Source: an uncultured Butyricimonas sp. (GTDB lineage: Bacteria > Bacteroidota > Bacteroidia > Bacteroidales > Marinifilaceae). From it: a stretch of 64,000 nucleotides of DNA. This document shows, in pieces, positions 8,125 to 16,952 of this stretch; within the stretch, counting starts at the first letter, position 1, and each line of letters opens with the position of its first letter. The notes beneath the pieces were generated by a model. The model ran no database searches. It saw nothing but the letters and a program-made list of their open reading frames with translations, and was not told where the DNA came from. The stretch spans positions 29,366 through 93,365 of the forward strand of contig CALUHX010000004.1 of assembly GCA_944320555.1 (NCBI GenBank), read 5' to 3'. The translations under genes were made by a program, and so were the position numbers.

Positions 8125-8889
8125 TCAATATTCGCTCTCAGAGTCGTCCAATATGCCTTTCACCGAGCCCACCAATATTTTGGCCTCCACCATGACCGGC
8201 ACCCGGCGCTCGTCGTCGCTCACCCAGACTTTCATGTTTTCCCCGCCTTTAAACACATCTCCCTCCACCAGCAAAGGGGCAAAAACATGGCAGTTCCACT
8301 TTTTTTTGTCGACCTTGATTTCCTCCTTTCCCAAATAGCGGATATACAAGTCGTATATGCCGTCGTCGAGCAATATGCGTATGGGTATCTGGTCGCCTTT
8401 TTTGTATTGATTGAAATCCAACCGCCGCGCCAACCAAGCCACGGAAAGCATATCGTAAGTATCCGGTTTCAATGCGATTGTGTCCTGCCGGCGATACTTA
8501 TCTATTTTGTGAATGTCGGCGAGGATTCTACTTTTTCCATAATCCCACACGTAATCAAACGTCTTGTGGTAGTTTCCTTCATGGGCTTTCCGGGAAAACT
8601 CATAAGGCATAAATGTCGTACTGTCGTGAAAAGAAATCAACGTGTCGCGCAACTTGAAAATCCAGTCCCACGAGGAACTGGTCCTACCCACCGCAAACAA
8701 CCGCTGGGCATGGGGATACTTTCCCGAAGGAGTCAACGTGAATTCCACGCTTCCGGCCTTGATCCAAATAAACCCCCAATTGTAATACCCCGTGTATGCC
8801 AATTTCTCTATGGTCTTCACCGGTCCCCGCCGTTGGGAGAACAGAGGGATGCTACACAATAGCGCCATTATCAATAGTATCGTTCTCAT
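8125..8889 (-). CDS. DUF3108 family secreted protein
   Basis: A 254-residue protein with a cleavable signal (about 1-18, ending PLFSQ). The motif YTGYYNWGFIWIKAGSVEFTL at about residues 32-52 is the start of the DUF3108 beta-barrel-like domain; the last third (VWVSDDERRVPVMVEAKILVGSVKGIL) is typical of the same family. DUF3108 proteins are periplasmic or outer-membrane associated and uncharacterised. It lies 9 bp downstream of the Ig-like lipoprotein gene and 29 bp upstream of the DUF4837 gene, in one operon. Confidence 0.8.
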   Translation of the reverse strand: MRTILLIMALLCSIPLFSQRRGPVKTIEKLAYTGYYNWGFIWIKAGSVEFTLTPSGKYPHAQRLFAVGRTSSSWDWIFKLRDTLISFHDSTTFMPYEFSRKAHEGNYHKTFDYVWDYGKSRILADIHKIDKYRRQDTIALKPDTYDMLSVAWLARRLDFNQYKKGDQIPIRILLDDGIYDLYIRYLGKEEIKVDKKKWNCHVFAPLLVEGDVFKGGENMKVWVSDDERRVPVMVEAKILVGSVKGILDDSESEY

Positions 8890-8898
8890 GCGTCTCTT

Positions 8899-10809
8899 TT
8901 AATTTCTTTGTCTGTTTCTATCCTCCGCGTCTTTCTTCTTGCTCGGGTCCTCCCTCACGTAAGTCCGGCTGACATCATACGACTGTTCTATATCAAAATT
9001 TTTCTTTATCTTAAACTCTCCCGGCAGGTATTTGATTTCCTCCGGCTGCAAATGCTCCATGTAATTACCCGTGTCCCACTTTTTGTTGCCATTGCGGTCC
9101 AAAATCACCCGCACCATATAGGAGCCTTCGTTCAAGTACTCGAACACGATTTCTCCGTCTTCTTCCAAATATTTCTCGTCCACAATCTTCAGCTCTTTTG
9201 AACCTCCTTGATAAAGCTGCACGACAAGCGGATATTCCAACTCCGAGAATGTCAAGAATATTCGCCCGTAATCCTCTATCGCTTTTGTCTTAAAGGTGCT
9301 CTCCAGTTTATTGTTAAACAATCCGTATATGCTGAACACGCTGGCGGAATCTATCTCCAGGCGGTATTCCGTCTCCGGTTTCCAAGTCGTTTTCAAATAG
9401 TAACGCCGAATCTTCAAACTGTCGTGCTTTATCTCGAAAGGCGCCGGAGTCCACACGGAATCGACCATCTCGAACAATTTGACACTATCCAACGTGGAAG
9501 GCACGACAGGGCGGTCGAATTCCAGCAAAATGTCCTTGTTCAAATCCATCACACCTCCCACAGGAGTGTTCAGGCCCAAGTATTTGATTTCCGGAATGGT
9601 ATCTTGCTCCTTACGTTTTCCTTTAGGTTTGGGTTTGTCCTTGTACACAAACCACACGGTATCGGTCGTCATCACCCGAGCGCCCGTCGTGTCCGTCATC
9701 AAATAACGAAGTTCCGCTTGCAAAGAGTCTATTTTGTAAATCAACGAATCTTTTATCCACAAGGTGACCGTGTCTTTTCCTGCGGAACGTTCTTCCAGAA
9801 ACAAATTCTTTTGGTCCGGATCTTTCAACAATTGCAGGCCGAGGAAACGCACGTTCAACTGGTTGTCCGCAGGAATTGTAAATGTGAAATCCAACTTGTC
9901 CCTTTCCGACCGGGAAGAATTATCCAAATCCAAATGTATGTCTTCCTCCTCGAACAGCGTCATAAACAAATTAATCGGCCCGTAAGCCGTGTAGTTTCTT
10001 ACGATGACCGTATCGTGCGTCAACACTTCCACTTCCACGCCTTTCTTAGTTTTCTTGGCGGCCAGCTTCACGGTGTCCGGCCTAAGCGTGTCATATTGCA
10101 CCGCCGGGAAAGAAATTGTTTTCACGAGCGTGTCGACGAATCCGACTTTTTGCCCCTCCGCCCTCGGAACATATTGCAAACTTTTGGTTTCCGTGGAAAG
10201 CGCCAATACCCGGTATATGGAATCCCGCATATTGGTCACCCGGAAATTCCCGGAACTATCCGTCATCGCCACATAACTCGGCAATTCCAACATCGCCGCC
10301 GAGTCCGCATGATTCGCATAAAACAACACCATCGCCCCCAAGACAGGCAATTGCGTTTCCGCATCCAACACTTTACCCGCCAACTCCATAGAGTCCAGCT
10401 TGCTTCCCGTCGAAAACACGTAACGATAATACCCCAAAAGATTTCCTTCGTTATTGTCGGCAATGGCCGTTCCAAAATCGAGGGAATACGTCGTGCCGGG
10501 CTTCAAGGTGTCTTGAAATTCCACCCGTATGTATTTGCCGCGCAAAGATGTCTTCGGCTTTTTCTTCATGGGGGGAGAAATCACAAATTGATTGTTAATG
10601 TCTTTCAACTGAACAAACTCGTCAAAATATATGTCTATATGCTCCGCCGCAAAATTAGTCGAGAAGGACACGGGCACTTCGGCCATGATTTTAGGAGGAG
10701 TCACGTCTCTCTCGCCCCCTTCTATCATTCCACGATTGGCACAAGCATAAATGATTAATGCCGTGACTATCGCCACAAAACAAAACCCGTTCCATAGAAA
10801 TTTATTCAT
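8899..10809 (-). CDS. Ig-like (Big_5 type) domain lipoprotein
   Basis: A 636-residue lipoprotein: hydrophobic signal and lipobox ALIIYAC (cysteine 23), then the sequence RDVTPPKIMAEVPVSFSTNF, characteristic of the bacterial Ig-like domain at the N-terminus of a widespread Bacteroidota family. A second Ig-like module is suggested around YLGLNTPVGGVMDLNKDILLEF (about residue 410). The C-terminus is basic (SKKKDAEDRNRQRN). Surface or outer-membrane location is likely; function unknown. First of the tightly packed genes leading to the AsmA-like gene, after a 111 bp gap from the TonB-like gene. Confidence 0.78.
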   Translation of the reverse strand: MNKFLWNGFCFVAIVTALIIYACANRGMIEGGERDVTPPKIMAEVPVSFSTNFAAEHIDIYFDEFVQLKDINNQFVISPPMKKKPKTSLRGKYIRVEFQDTLKPGTTYSLDFGTAIADNNEGNLLGYYRYVFSTGSKLDSMELAGKVLDAETQLPVLGAMVLFYANHADSAAMLELPSYVAMTDSSGNFRVTNMRDSIYRVLALSTETKSLQYVPRAEGQKVGFVDTLVKTISFPAVQYDTLRPDTVKLAAKKTKKGVEVEVLTHDTVIVRNYTAYGPINLFMTLFEEEDIHLDLDNSSRSERDKLDFTFTIPADNQLNVRFLGLQLLKDPDQKNLFLEERSAGKDTVTLWIKDSLIYKIDSLQAELRYLMTDTTGARVMTTDTVWFVYKDKPKPKGKRKEQDTIPEIKYLGLNTPVGGVMDLNKDILLEFDRPVVPSTLDSVKLFEMVDSVWTPAPFEIKHDSLKIRRYYLKTTWKPETEYRLEIDSASVFSIYGLFNNKLESTFKTKAIEDYGRIFLTFSELEYPLVVQLYQGGSKELKIVDEKYLEEDGEIVFEYLNEGSYMVRVILDRNGNKKWDTGNYMEHLQPEEIKYLPGEFKIKKNFDIEQSYDVSRTYVREDPSKKKDAEDRNRQRN

Positions 10810-10920
10810 ATTCCATTCAATTAACCTTACAAAACTAACAAAAAAACATCACAATAAACCCCTTTCTTCCGATAACTTTATCAAAACTCGTTCCATTCTC
10901 TTTCCCGAACTCTTTTTCCT

Positions 10921-11661
10921 CTATTGTTTGACAAAATTGTAAGTTATCGTCCCCGACTGTCGCTCCGGAGCCCGCTCGTCAACATTGAACTCAGACCGCA
11001 AAGCGGCATCAACAGCCACCTCCCGCAAGCAATCGTCCTCTTTCGACTCATGTTCCACGACTTCCGCCGCCAACACCCTTCCCTCTCGGCTCACGACGAT
11101 TGTCACCACCACCCGGCCTCCGAATTCACACTTAAACACGGGTATTGGCAAGTAAGTCTTATAACGTCCCTCCAATTTATAAGAAACGCTGCTTTCCCCC
11201 ACATATACGGTGGAACGCAAAGAGTCCAACACTTGCCGTCTCTTTTCTTCCTCATATCTCAAACTGTCCTCCTGATGATGGCGGTCTTTCCGCACCTGAT
11301 ACCGGGTGCCGTAGTCCCCCAACTCCTGTTCGATTTCCCGGATATAATCTTCAATCCGCTCCCGTTCATCTCCCCCGACCCGCCTTTCCACCGCCGCCTC
11401 ATTGACCGCTATCGAACGCAACATTTGCTCCACTTCCGCGTCTGTCGTCAATTTTCTAATCTCCGCCCTTTTTATCTCTTCTTGCCGCCGCAATTCCTGT
11501 TCCTCCGGTGTCGGCATGTCCAATTCGACTTTCATCTCCACGCGCCTCATCTCTTTTGAAATACCCACGCTCACCATACAGATAAAAAGCAACAAATGAA
11601 AAATCACCGTTCCCATCAAACCGTACCGATGCGTCTTTACAAATTCCTTCCAATTATTCAT
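10921..11661 (-). CDS. TonB-like energy transducer protein
   Basis: A 246-residue protein starting at ATG 11661; an upstream TTG at 11670 is less likely because the ATG has a promoter -7 box 20 bp before it. One N-terminal membrane helix (about residues 13-35, YGLMGTVIFHLLLFICMVSVG), then a charged coiled-coil-like linker (about 40-170), then a small C-terminal domain containing FGGRVVVTIVVSREGRVLAAEVVEH, which resembles the TonB C-terminal fold. The proline-rich spacer of classical TonB is absent and replaced by an E/R-rich helix. It may energise TonB-dependent transporters such as the two SusC proteins in this window, but that pairing is only inference. Confidence 0.7.
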   Translation of the reverse strand: MNNWKEFVKTHRYGLMGTVIFHLLLFICMVSVGISKEMRRVEMKVELDMPTPEEQELRRQEEIKRAEIRKLTTDAEVEQMLRSIAVNEAAVERRVGGDERERIEDYIREIEQELGDYGTRYQVRKDRHHQEDSLRYEEEKRRQVLDSLRSTVYVGESSVSYKLEGRYKTYLPIPVFKCEFGGRVVVTIVVSREGRVLAAEVVEHESKEDDCLREVAVDAALRSEFNVDERAPERQSGTITYNFVKQ

Positions 11662-11681
11662 AATCTCCAAATTTGAGCAGC

Positions 11682-11689
11682 CAAATTTA
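11682..11689 (-). promoter_or_regulatory. -7 promoter element upstream of TonB-like gene
   Basis: Minus-strand TAAATTTG matches the Bacteroidota -7 consensus TAnnTTTG, 20 bp before the ATG at 11661. No good -33 TTTG was found. Confidence 0.4.
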
Positions 11690-11723
11690 ATTGATTATCC
11701 ATTTCCACCGAAATATTTCCGCT

Positions 11724-12953
11724 TTATTCGAAACGAATCGCTTTTATCGGACTGATTCGGGAGACCAGCATCGTAGGCAAAACAAGCATGACGACAGTCA
11801 CAAACATGACTCCCGCGTTTAATAACAAAACATGCCACAAATTGAAATTAATGGGCACCTCGCTCATATAATAGACGGCCGGATCCAAATGTATCACGCG
11901 GAAACAAATCTGAATTCCAGCCAAAACAAAAGCCAACGCATTGCCCCACACCATCCCCCGCAACATCAACTCACACGATATGTACAAAAACAATTTCCGC
12001 AACGACACGTCCCTGCACCCTAACGCTTTCAACACGCCTATCAAAGTGGTTTTGTCCAAAATCAGAACCAACAACCCCGACACCATGTTAAATCCTGCCA
12101 CCGTGACAATCAACACAAGTATCACCCAAACATTCATGTTCAACAAGGACAACCAATCAAAAATCTGAGGCGCCTCATCCCGCAAGCTCGTGACCAAGTA
12201 TGATTTGTCCCACATATCCAATTTATCATAAACCTGCTCCCGGAACATTTCCGATTGTCTTGCGTCATCCACATTAATCGCCACTCCGGACACCTCCCCT
12301 TGCCGCCAATCATTCAACCGGGCCAAATGACGCAAGTCAACCAAAACGATCACATCGTCATATTCCTTAAAACCAGTGTCATAAACGCCCGTCACGACCA
12401 ATCGCCTTGCCCGTGGAGGATCTTGCACGAAATGCGCCGTCAACTTGTCTCCCACGTCCACCTTCAGCATATCTGCCACGGTTGAAGAAATCAACACCTC
12501 ATTGGAAGCTTTCTCTCCCGAAAAATCAGGCACATCTCCCCTCCTCATATTTTGCTGAAAAAAGTCCATCCGGAAAGTCGAATCCACTCCTTTCATAACC
12601 ACACCGTGAATTTCCGACTCGCTTTTCAATATGGCAGGCTTTTCTATATATTTATAAACTTCCGTCACCCCCCTTATATGCCGCAAAGCATCCATCAGCG
12701 AATCTCCCGGTTCCACATTCATCTCTCCCTGGACATTCCCGGAAGCATAAGGCACCACATTCAAATGAGAAACAAATCCTGACAATTTACCCGTGATTTC
12801 ATTTTTGAACCCTGTAATCACAAACAAAGACAACAGCATCACACACAAACCCAAAGCGATTCCCGCCACAGCGATTTTCACAATAGGCACAGCCACAGAC
12901 TTTCTCCCTTCTCCAGCTAACAACCGACGCGCAATAAACCATTCTACATTCAT
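11724..12953 (-). CDS. FtsX-like / LolC-LolE-type ABC permease
   Basis: A 409-residue permease from ATG 12953 (MNVEWFIARRLLAGEG). A longer reading from 13001 would overlap a promoter box and lacks family character. Four membrane segments in the FtsX/MacB arrangement: one near residues 20-45 (IVKIAVAGIALGLCVMLLSLFVITGF), a large periplasmic domain (about 50-270), then three C-terminal helices (about 275-300, 320-345 and 375-400). The family moves lipoproteins or other substrates out of the inner membrane using a separate ATPase, which is not in this window. The spacing to the TonB-like gene is 62 bp. Confidence 0.8.
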   Translation of the reverse strand: MNVEWFIARRLLAGEGRKSVAVPIVKIAVAGIALGLCVMLLSLFVITGFKNEITGKLSGFVSHLNVVPYASGNVQGEMNVEPGDSLMDALRHIRGVTEVYKYIEKPAILKSESEIHGVVMKGVDSTFRMDFFQQNMRRGDVPDFSGEKASNEVLISSTVADMLKVDVGDKLTAHFVQDPPRARRLVVTGVYDTGFKEYDDVIVLVDLRHLARLNDWRQGEVSGVAINVDDARQSEMFREQVYDKLDMWDKSYLVTSLRDEAPQIFDWLSLLNMNVWVILVLIVTVAGFNMVSGLLVLILDKTTLIGVLKALGCRDVSLRKLFLYISCELMLRGMVWGNALAFVLAGIQICFRVIHLDPAVYYMSEVPINFNLWHVLLLNAGVMFVTVVMLVLPTMLVSRISPIKAIRFE

Positions 12954-12988
12954 AAACAACGGATTCAAAATTGACGATTTAGACTCCC

Positions 12989-12996
12989 CAAAGATA
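12989..12996 (-). promoter_or_regulatory. -7 promoter element of the envelope gene cluster
   Basis: Minus-strand TATCTTTG, a perfect TAnnTTTG, 36 bp before the permease ATG at 12953. The -33 region is weak. Confidence 0.45.
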
Positions 12997-13059
12997 CGCA
13001 TTATTTATAAGAATCCTGATTTCCTCCCTTCCACATTGCCCACCCCGGGAAATGGCAAT

Positions 13060-13096
13060 TGGGGAAATTCTCCACACCCAAGACACATTTTCCCCA
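13060..13096. other. 8-bp inverted repeat in divergent intergenic region
   Basis: TGGGGAAA and TTTCCCCA, perfectly complementary, separated by 21 bases, lie between the divergent permease (12953) and lipoprotein (13216) genes. It could be an operator; there is no T-run to support a terminator. Confidence 0.35.
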
Positions 13097-13215
13097 CCAC
13101 AGGCCAAAACAACATTTTATTAATACATTAAAAATCAATCAAATAACATCCACCACCTCTCACTGGCACGCCCATTGCTTTATTCACAATTGCAATTACG
13201 AAAAAAACGGAGATT

Positions 13216-14094
13216 ATGAAACGAGTTACACTTTTAAGCATAGTATTAGGTTCCATCGCCATTCTGAGCGGTTGCGTGGAAAGTTCAAAGAAATACAAGA
13301 CATTATTAGCCAAAACAGACTCTCTAACAGCCGTCGCAAACGCTCAGAATGCAGAGATGGAAAGCCTTCTTGCCGGACTGAACGAAATCAGCGCGGGAAT
13401 GCAATCCATCCGGGAAGCCGAGCATTTGCTCGCCATTCAATCCGAGACTGACGGAAAGAAAAACAAAACCCAAGAGCAAATTGCCGTCCTAAAAAACGAC
13501 ATCCAGTCCATTAGCGACGCGATCAACGGATACAAGGAACAAATTGCCCGCTTGGAAGCCCAGAACAAACGGCAATCGGCGGAATTCAAAAAGTTAATCG
13601 CCAACTTGAACGCCGAACTGGAAAAAAGCAACCAACAAATACAACAACTCAACGAACAAGTGTCCGCCCAGGCAAAAGAATTGGGGATTAAAACACAGCA
13701 AATTGCAGACTTGAACCAGAATGTAAGCAATTTGCAGGCAGAATCCTCCTCGCAAAAAGAAACCATTGTCAATCAAGACAAGACACTGAACACCGTCCAC
13801 TATCTGCTAGGCTCGCGCAAGGAATTAAGAGAGGCCAACGTGATTTCCCGGCAAGGCATTTTCTGCCCGCCCATCGTGTCCGCCCAAGCCCAAAATGCGA
13901 AATTCACAAGCATCGATTTGCGGGAGACCACGACGATTCCGTTGAACTCTAAGAAAGCCAAGATTCTTTCCGTTCATCCTGCCGACTCCTACACTATCGC
14001 GGAAGATGAAAACGGGATGCAGGTTTTAAACATCACAAACACGGCCGCATTTTGGAAACAAACCAAATATCTGGTTGTCATGATTAATGAATAA
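13216..14094 (+). CDS. coiled-coil lipoprotein of unknown function
   Basis: A 292-residue lipoprotein: MKRVTLLSIVLGSIAILSGC with the acylated cysteine at residue 20. Residues about 25-200 form a long heptad-rich coiled coil (many A/L/I at a/d positions, with EQ/NAEL/QIQQLNEQ repeats). Residues 205-292 form a compact beta-rich domain ending in NTAAFWKQTKYLVVMINE. The architecture resembles other Bacteroidota periplasmic coiled-coil lipoproteins of unknown function. It stands alone between two divergent regions; GGAG lies 6 bases before the ATG. Confidence 0.75.
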   Translation: MKRVTLLSIVLGSIAILSGCVESSKKYKTLLAKTDSLTAVANAQNAEMESLLAGLNEISAGMQSIREAEHLLAIQSETDGKKNKTQEQIAVLKNDIQSISDAINGYKEQIARLEAQNKRQSAEFKKLIANLNAELEKSNQQIQQLNEQVSAQAKELGIKTQQIADLNQNVSNLQAESSSQKETIVNQDKTLNTVHYLLGSRKELREANVISRQGIFCPPIVSAQAQNAKFTSIDLRETTTIPLNSKKAKILSVHPADSYTIAEDENGMQVLNITNTAAFWKQTKYLVVMINE

Positions 14095-14237
14095 CACATC
14101 CACACACATATACAAACACACACTTTCGGGTGCCAGGCAACTACCGGCACCCTCTTCTTTTTTATACCACACAGCTCCTCCCCGCTCGTAAAAAGCAAGT
14201 TCTGTAATAAAGAATGCGGAAAGTTCATTTTTTTGAA

Positions 14238-14245
14238 TAACTTTG
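14238..14245 (+). promoter_or_regulatory. -7 promoter element of trxB
   Basis: TAACTTTG, a perfect TAnnTTTG, 32 bp before the trxB ATG. The -33 element is unclear. AAAGGAG, a strong ribosome binding site for this phylum, follows 8 bases before the ATG. Confidence 0.5.
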
Positions 14246-14277
14246 CCTATCATTAATTTAATGAAAGGAGACACACT

Positions 14278-15237
14278 ATGTCAACAGAAAACACCATAGA
14301 AAAAGTTAAATGCCTGATTATCGGTTCAGGACCAGCCGGCTACACGGCAGCCATTTATGCCTCGCGCGCCAACCTGCACCCCGTATTATACACGGGACTG
14401 CAAATGGGCGGGCAACTGACCACCACCACCGAAGTTGAGAACTTCCCCGGATATCCGGAAGGCGTAACAGGTCCCGTGATGATGGAGGACATGCGCAAAC
14501 AAGCCGAACGGTTTGGCACGGAGATTCGTTTCGGAATTGTGACCGACGTTGATTTCTCCGGACATCCGCACAAAGTCACCATCGATGGAGAGAAGCAAAT
14601 TGAAGCCGACGCTGTCATCATCGCCACTGGCGCCGCCGCCAAATATTTAGGACTCCCGTCCGAAGAAAAATTCAAAGGTATGGGAGTCAGTGCGTGTGCC
14701 ACATGCGACGGTTTCTTTTACCGAGGCAAAAATGTGGCCGTTGTCGGAGGAGGTGACACCGCCTGCGAGGAAGCCACCTATCTTGCCGGCTTGTGCCAAA
14801 AAGTGTACCTCATCGTGCGCAAAACCTACCTGCGGGCCTCAAAAGCCATGCAAAAAAGGGTGTTCGAGACCCCGAACATCGAAGTCCTGTTTGAACACAA
14901 CACCGTGGAATTATTAGGAAACGACATGGGAGTGACAGGAGCGAAACTCGTGTATAAAAAAGGAACTCCGGAAGAAAGCCTCAAAGAAATCGCCATCGAC
15001 GGATTCTTTTTGGCCATCGGCCACACGCCCAACACGGATGTGTTCAAAAAATACATCACGCTGGACGAGCAAGGCTACATCGTGACGGAAGGGAAATCGT
15101 CCCGCACAAACATTCCGGGAGTCTTCGCAGCCGGAGATGTCATGGACCCCACCTATCGTCAAGGCATCACATCTGCCGGAGCCGGCTGCCGTGCCGCCAT
15201 TGACGCAGAACGCTATTTGGGCGAATTGGGACACTGA
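14278..15237 (+). CDS. trxB: thioredoxin-disulfide reductase
   Basis: A 319-residue FAD/NADPH enzyme of normal length that reduces thioredoxin in the cytoplasm. Visible motifs: FAD-binding GSGPAG (16-21), redox-active C140-A-T-C143 followed by DGFFYRG, NADPH-binding GGGDTACEEA near 156-165, and the C-terminal FAD motif GVFAAGDVMDP near 281. All catalytic positions are intact. It is monocistronic: own promoter box and ribosome binding site upstream, and a strong bidirectional hairpin terminator 20 bp downstream. A thioredoxin-domain protein is encoded far away at 48712-49953; that one is exported and not a direct partner. Confidence 0.96.
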   Translation: MSTENTIEKVKCLIIGSGPAGYTAAIYASRANLHPVLYTGLQMGGQLTTTTEVENFPGYPEGVTGPVMMEDMRKQAERFGTEIRFGIVTDVDFSGHPHKVTIDGEKQIEADAVIIATGAAAKYLGLPSEEKFKGMGVSACATCDGFFYRGKNVAVVGGGDTACEEATYLAGLCQKVYLIVRKTYLRASKAMQKRVFETPNIEVLFEHNTVELLGNDMGVTGAKLVYKKGTPEESLKEIAIDGFFLAIGHTPNTDVFKKYITLDEQGYIVTEGKSSRTNIPGVFAAGDVMDPTYRQGITSAGAGCRAAIDAERYLGELGH

Positions 15238-15256
15238 CAACACACAAAACAAAAAT

Positions 15257-15290
15257 AAAGGAGGGACGTTGTTTCCCTCCTTTATTTTTA
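15257..15290 (+). terminator. bidirectional rho-independent terminator between trxB and the symporter gene
   Basis: A perfect 10-bp stem, AAAGGAGGGA / TCCCTCCTTT, with a 7-nt loop and flanking ATTTTTATTT on one side and AAAAATAAAG on the other. It can end trxB transcripts (plus) and symporter transcripts (minus). Confidence 0.85.
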
Positions 15291-15303
15291 TTTCCTCCTG
15301 AAG

Positions 15304-16929
15304 CTACCACATAAAAACATAAATCGCCGCCAAAATAATACATATTATATAGGCGCAGATATTGAATGTTTTGTCCGTACGGAACATCTCTTTGGTCAAC
15401 ACCAGCCCTTTTGCGTCATCGTCAGCAGGATTGGAACTCAAACTGACCATGGCTATCGTGGCAATCGTGATAAAGAACGTATACATCATCTGATCCAGGA
15501 ATGGCATATCTATCGGCAGGAATTTCAGCAACAACGCCACCGGAATGGAAATCAGCACACCGGTGATTGCGCCCTTGTTCGTTGTCTTTTTCCAGAACAA
15601 TCCCATCATGAACACCGCCAAGATGCCTGGACTTACCAATCCCGTGTACTCTTGAATATACTGGAACATTTGATCGAAACTGGCCATCAACGGAGCCAGA
15701 CACCCAGCCACGACCAACGCCACCGCGGCCGTCAATCGTCCGACATTCACCAACTTACGCCCGGAAGCTTGCGGATTAATATGCGGTTTGTATATGTCCA
15801 TCGTGAAAATAGTCGAGGTGGAATTCAACATGGAAGCCAAAGAAGAAACTATCGCCGCGGCCAACGCAGCCAAAACCAATCCTTTCAATCCCGTGGGAAT
15901 AAACGTGCTGATTAACCACGGATAAGATTTGTCCGGCCCTCCTGTCGCCTCAAACATGGAAATCACCGCCGGATCTTTCGACTCCGAGTACATCACAAAA
16001 GCCACAATTCCGGGAATAACGACAATCAGAGGCACAATCAATTTCAAAAACGCCGCGAAAATAATACCATGTTGCGCCTCCCGTAACGACTTGGCCGCCA
16101 ACGTCCGTTGGATAATGTATTGGTTAAATCCCCAATAATAAAGATTCGCCACCCAAAGCCCGCCAATCAGCACGGCAATGCCAGGCAAATTATTGAATTG
16201 TGGATTATCCTTGTCGATAATCATGTGGAACTTTTCTCCCGCCACGTCTGTCACGTGCGCCAAACCGGATATCACGCCGCCGTCCGGAGAGACGTTAGCC
16301 AATGCTATCAGCGTTGTTATCACACCGCCGACAATCAACAGGACCACCTGCACCACGTCCGTCCAAGCCACCGCGGACAAACCTCCATAAATGGAATAAG
16401 CCGCCGCCACAAACGCCAATCCCAATATCGAAGGGACAAGCAAATCGCCATTTCCCGTCCCAACGATCATGTCGATGGCCTTGGCCCCCAAAAACAAAAC
16501 GGATGTCAAATTCACAAACACGAACAAGGCTATCCAGAACACGGCCAAAATCGTCTTCAAGTTTGCCGAAAACCGTTTTTCCACGAACTCAGGAATCGTG
16601 TATAAGCCCTGCTTGATAAATATCGGCAAGAAATACTTGCCCACAATCACCAGCGTCAAGGCCGACATGAATTCATAGGAAGCGATGGCCATCCCTATGG
16701 CAAAGCCGGAACCTGACATCCCGATAAACTGTTCCGCCGAAATGTTTGCGGCGATCAACGAGGCTCCGATGGCCCACCAAGGCAATGATTTGCTTGCCAG
16801 AAAATAGTCCTCCGTGGTCTTCTGTCCTCCCTGCTTGTTTCGGGAAACCCATAACCCCATGGCAATGATTACCACGGCGTAAAGTCCGAACACCAAATAA
16901 TCCCAAGTTTCAAAATGTGCGTTCAACAT
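15304..16929 (-). CDS. sodium/sugar (SGLT-type) symporter
   Basis: A 541-residue solute:sodium symporter family protein with about 14 membrane helices. Family hallmarks include TTEDYFLASKSLPWWAIGASLIAANISAEQFIGMSGSGFA (about residues 37-77), the Na+-site region WVANLYYWGFNQYIIQRTLAAKSLREAQ (about 256-283) and AALAAAIVSSLASMLNSTSTIFTMD (about 351-375). The close match to vSGLT-like galactose/glucose carriers, and its place 23 bp downstream of galK, make galactose (or a related hexose) the likely substrate. It is the second gene of a galK-symporter operon ending at the bidirectional terminator 15257-15290. Confidence 0.9.
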   Translation of the reverse strand: MLNAHFETWDYLVFGLYAVVIIAMGLWVSRNKQGGQKTTEDYFLASKSLPWWAIGASLIAANISAEQFIGMSGSGFAIGMAIASYEFMSALTLVIVGKYFLPIFIKQGLYTIPEFVEKRFSANLKTILAVFWIALFVFVNLTSVLFLGAKAIDMIVGTGNGDLLVPSILGLAFVAAAYSIYGGLSAVAWTDVVQVVLLIVGGVITTLIALANVSPDGGVISGLAHVTDVAGEKFHMIIDKDNPQFNNLPGIAVLIGGLWVANLYYWGFNQYIIQRTLAAKSLREAQHGIIFAAFLKLIVPLIVVIPGIVAFVMYSESKDPAVISMFEATGGPDKSYPWLISTFIPTGLKGLVLAALAAAIVSSLASMLNSTSTIFTMDIYKPHINPQASGRKLVNVGRLTAAVALVVAGCLAPLMASFDQMFQYIQEYTGLVSPGILAVFMMGLFWKKTTNKGAITGVLISIPVALLLKFLPIDMPFLDQMMYTFFITIATIAMVSLSSNPADDDAKGLVLTKEMFRTDKTFNICAYIICIILAAIYVFMW

Positions 16930-16952
16930 ATAGTCTGTGTTTTGTTAATTGT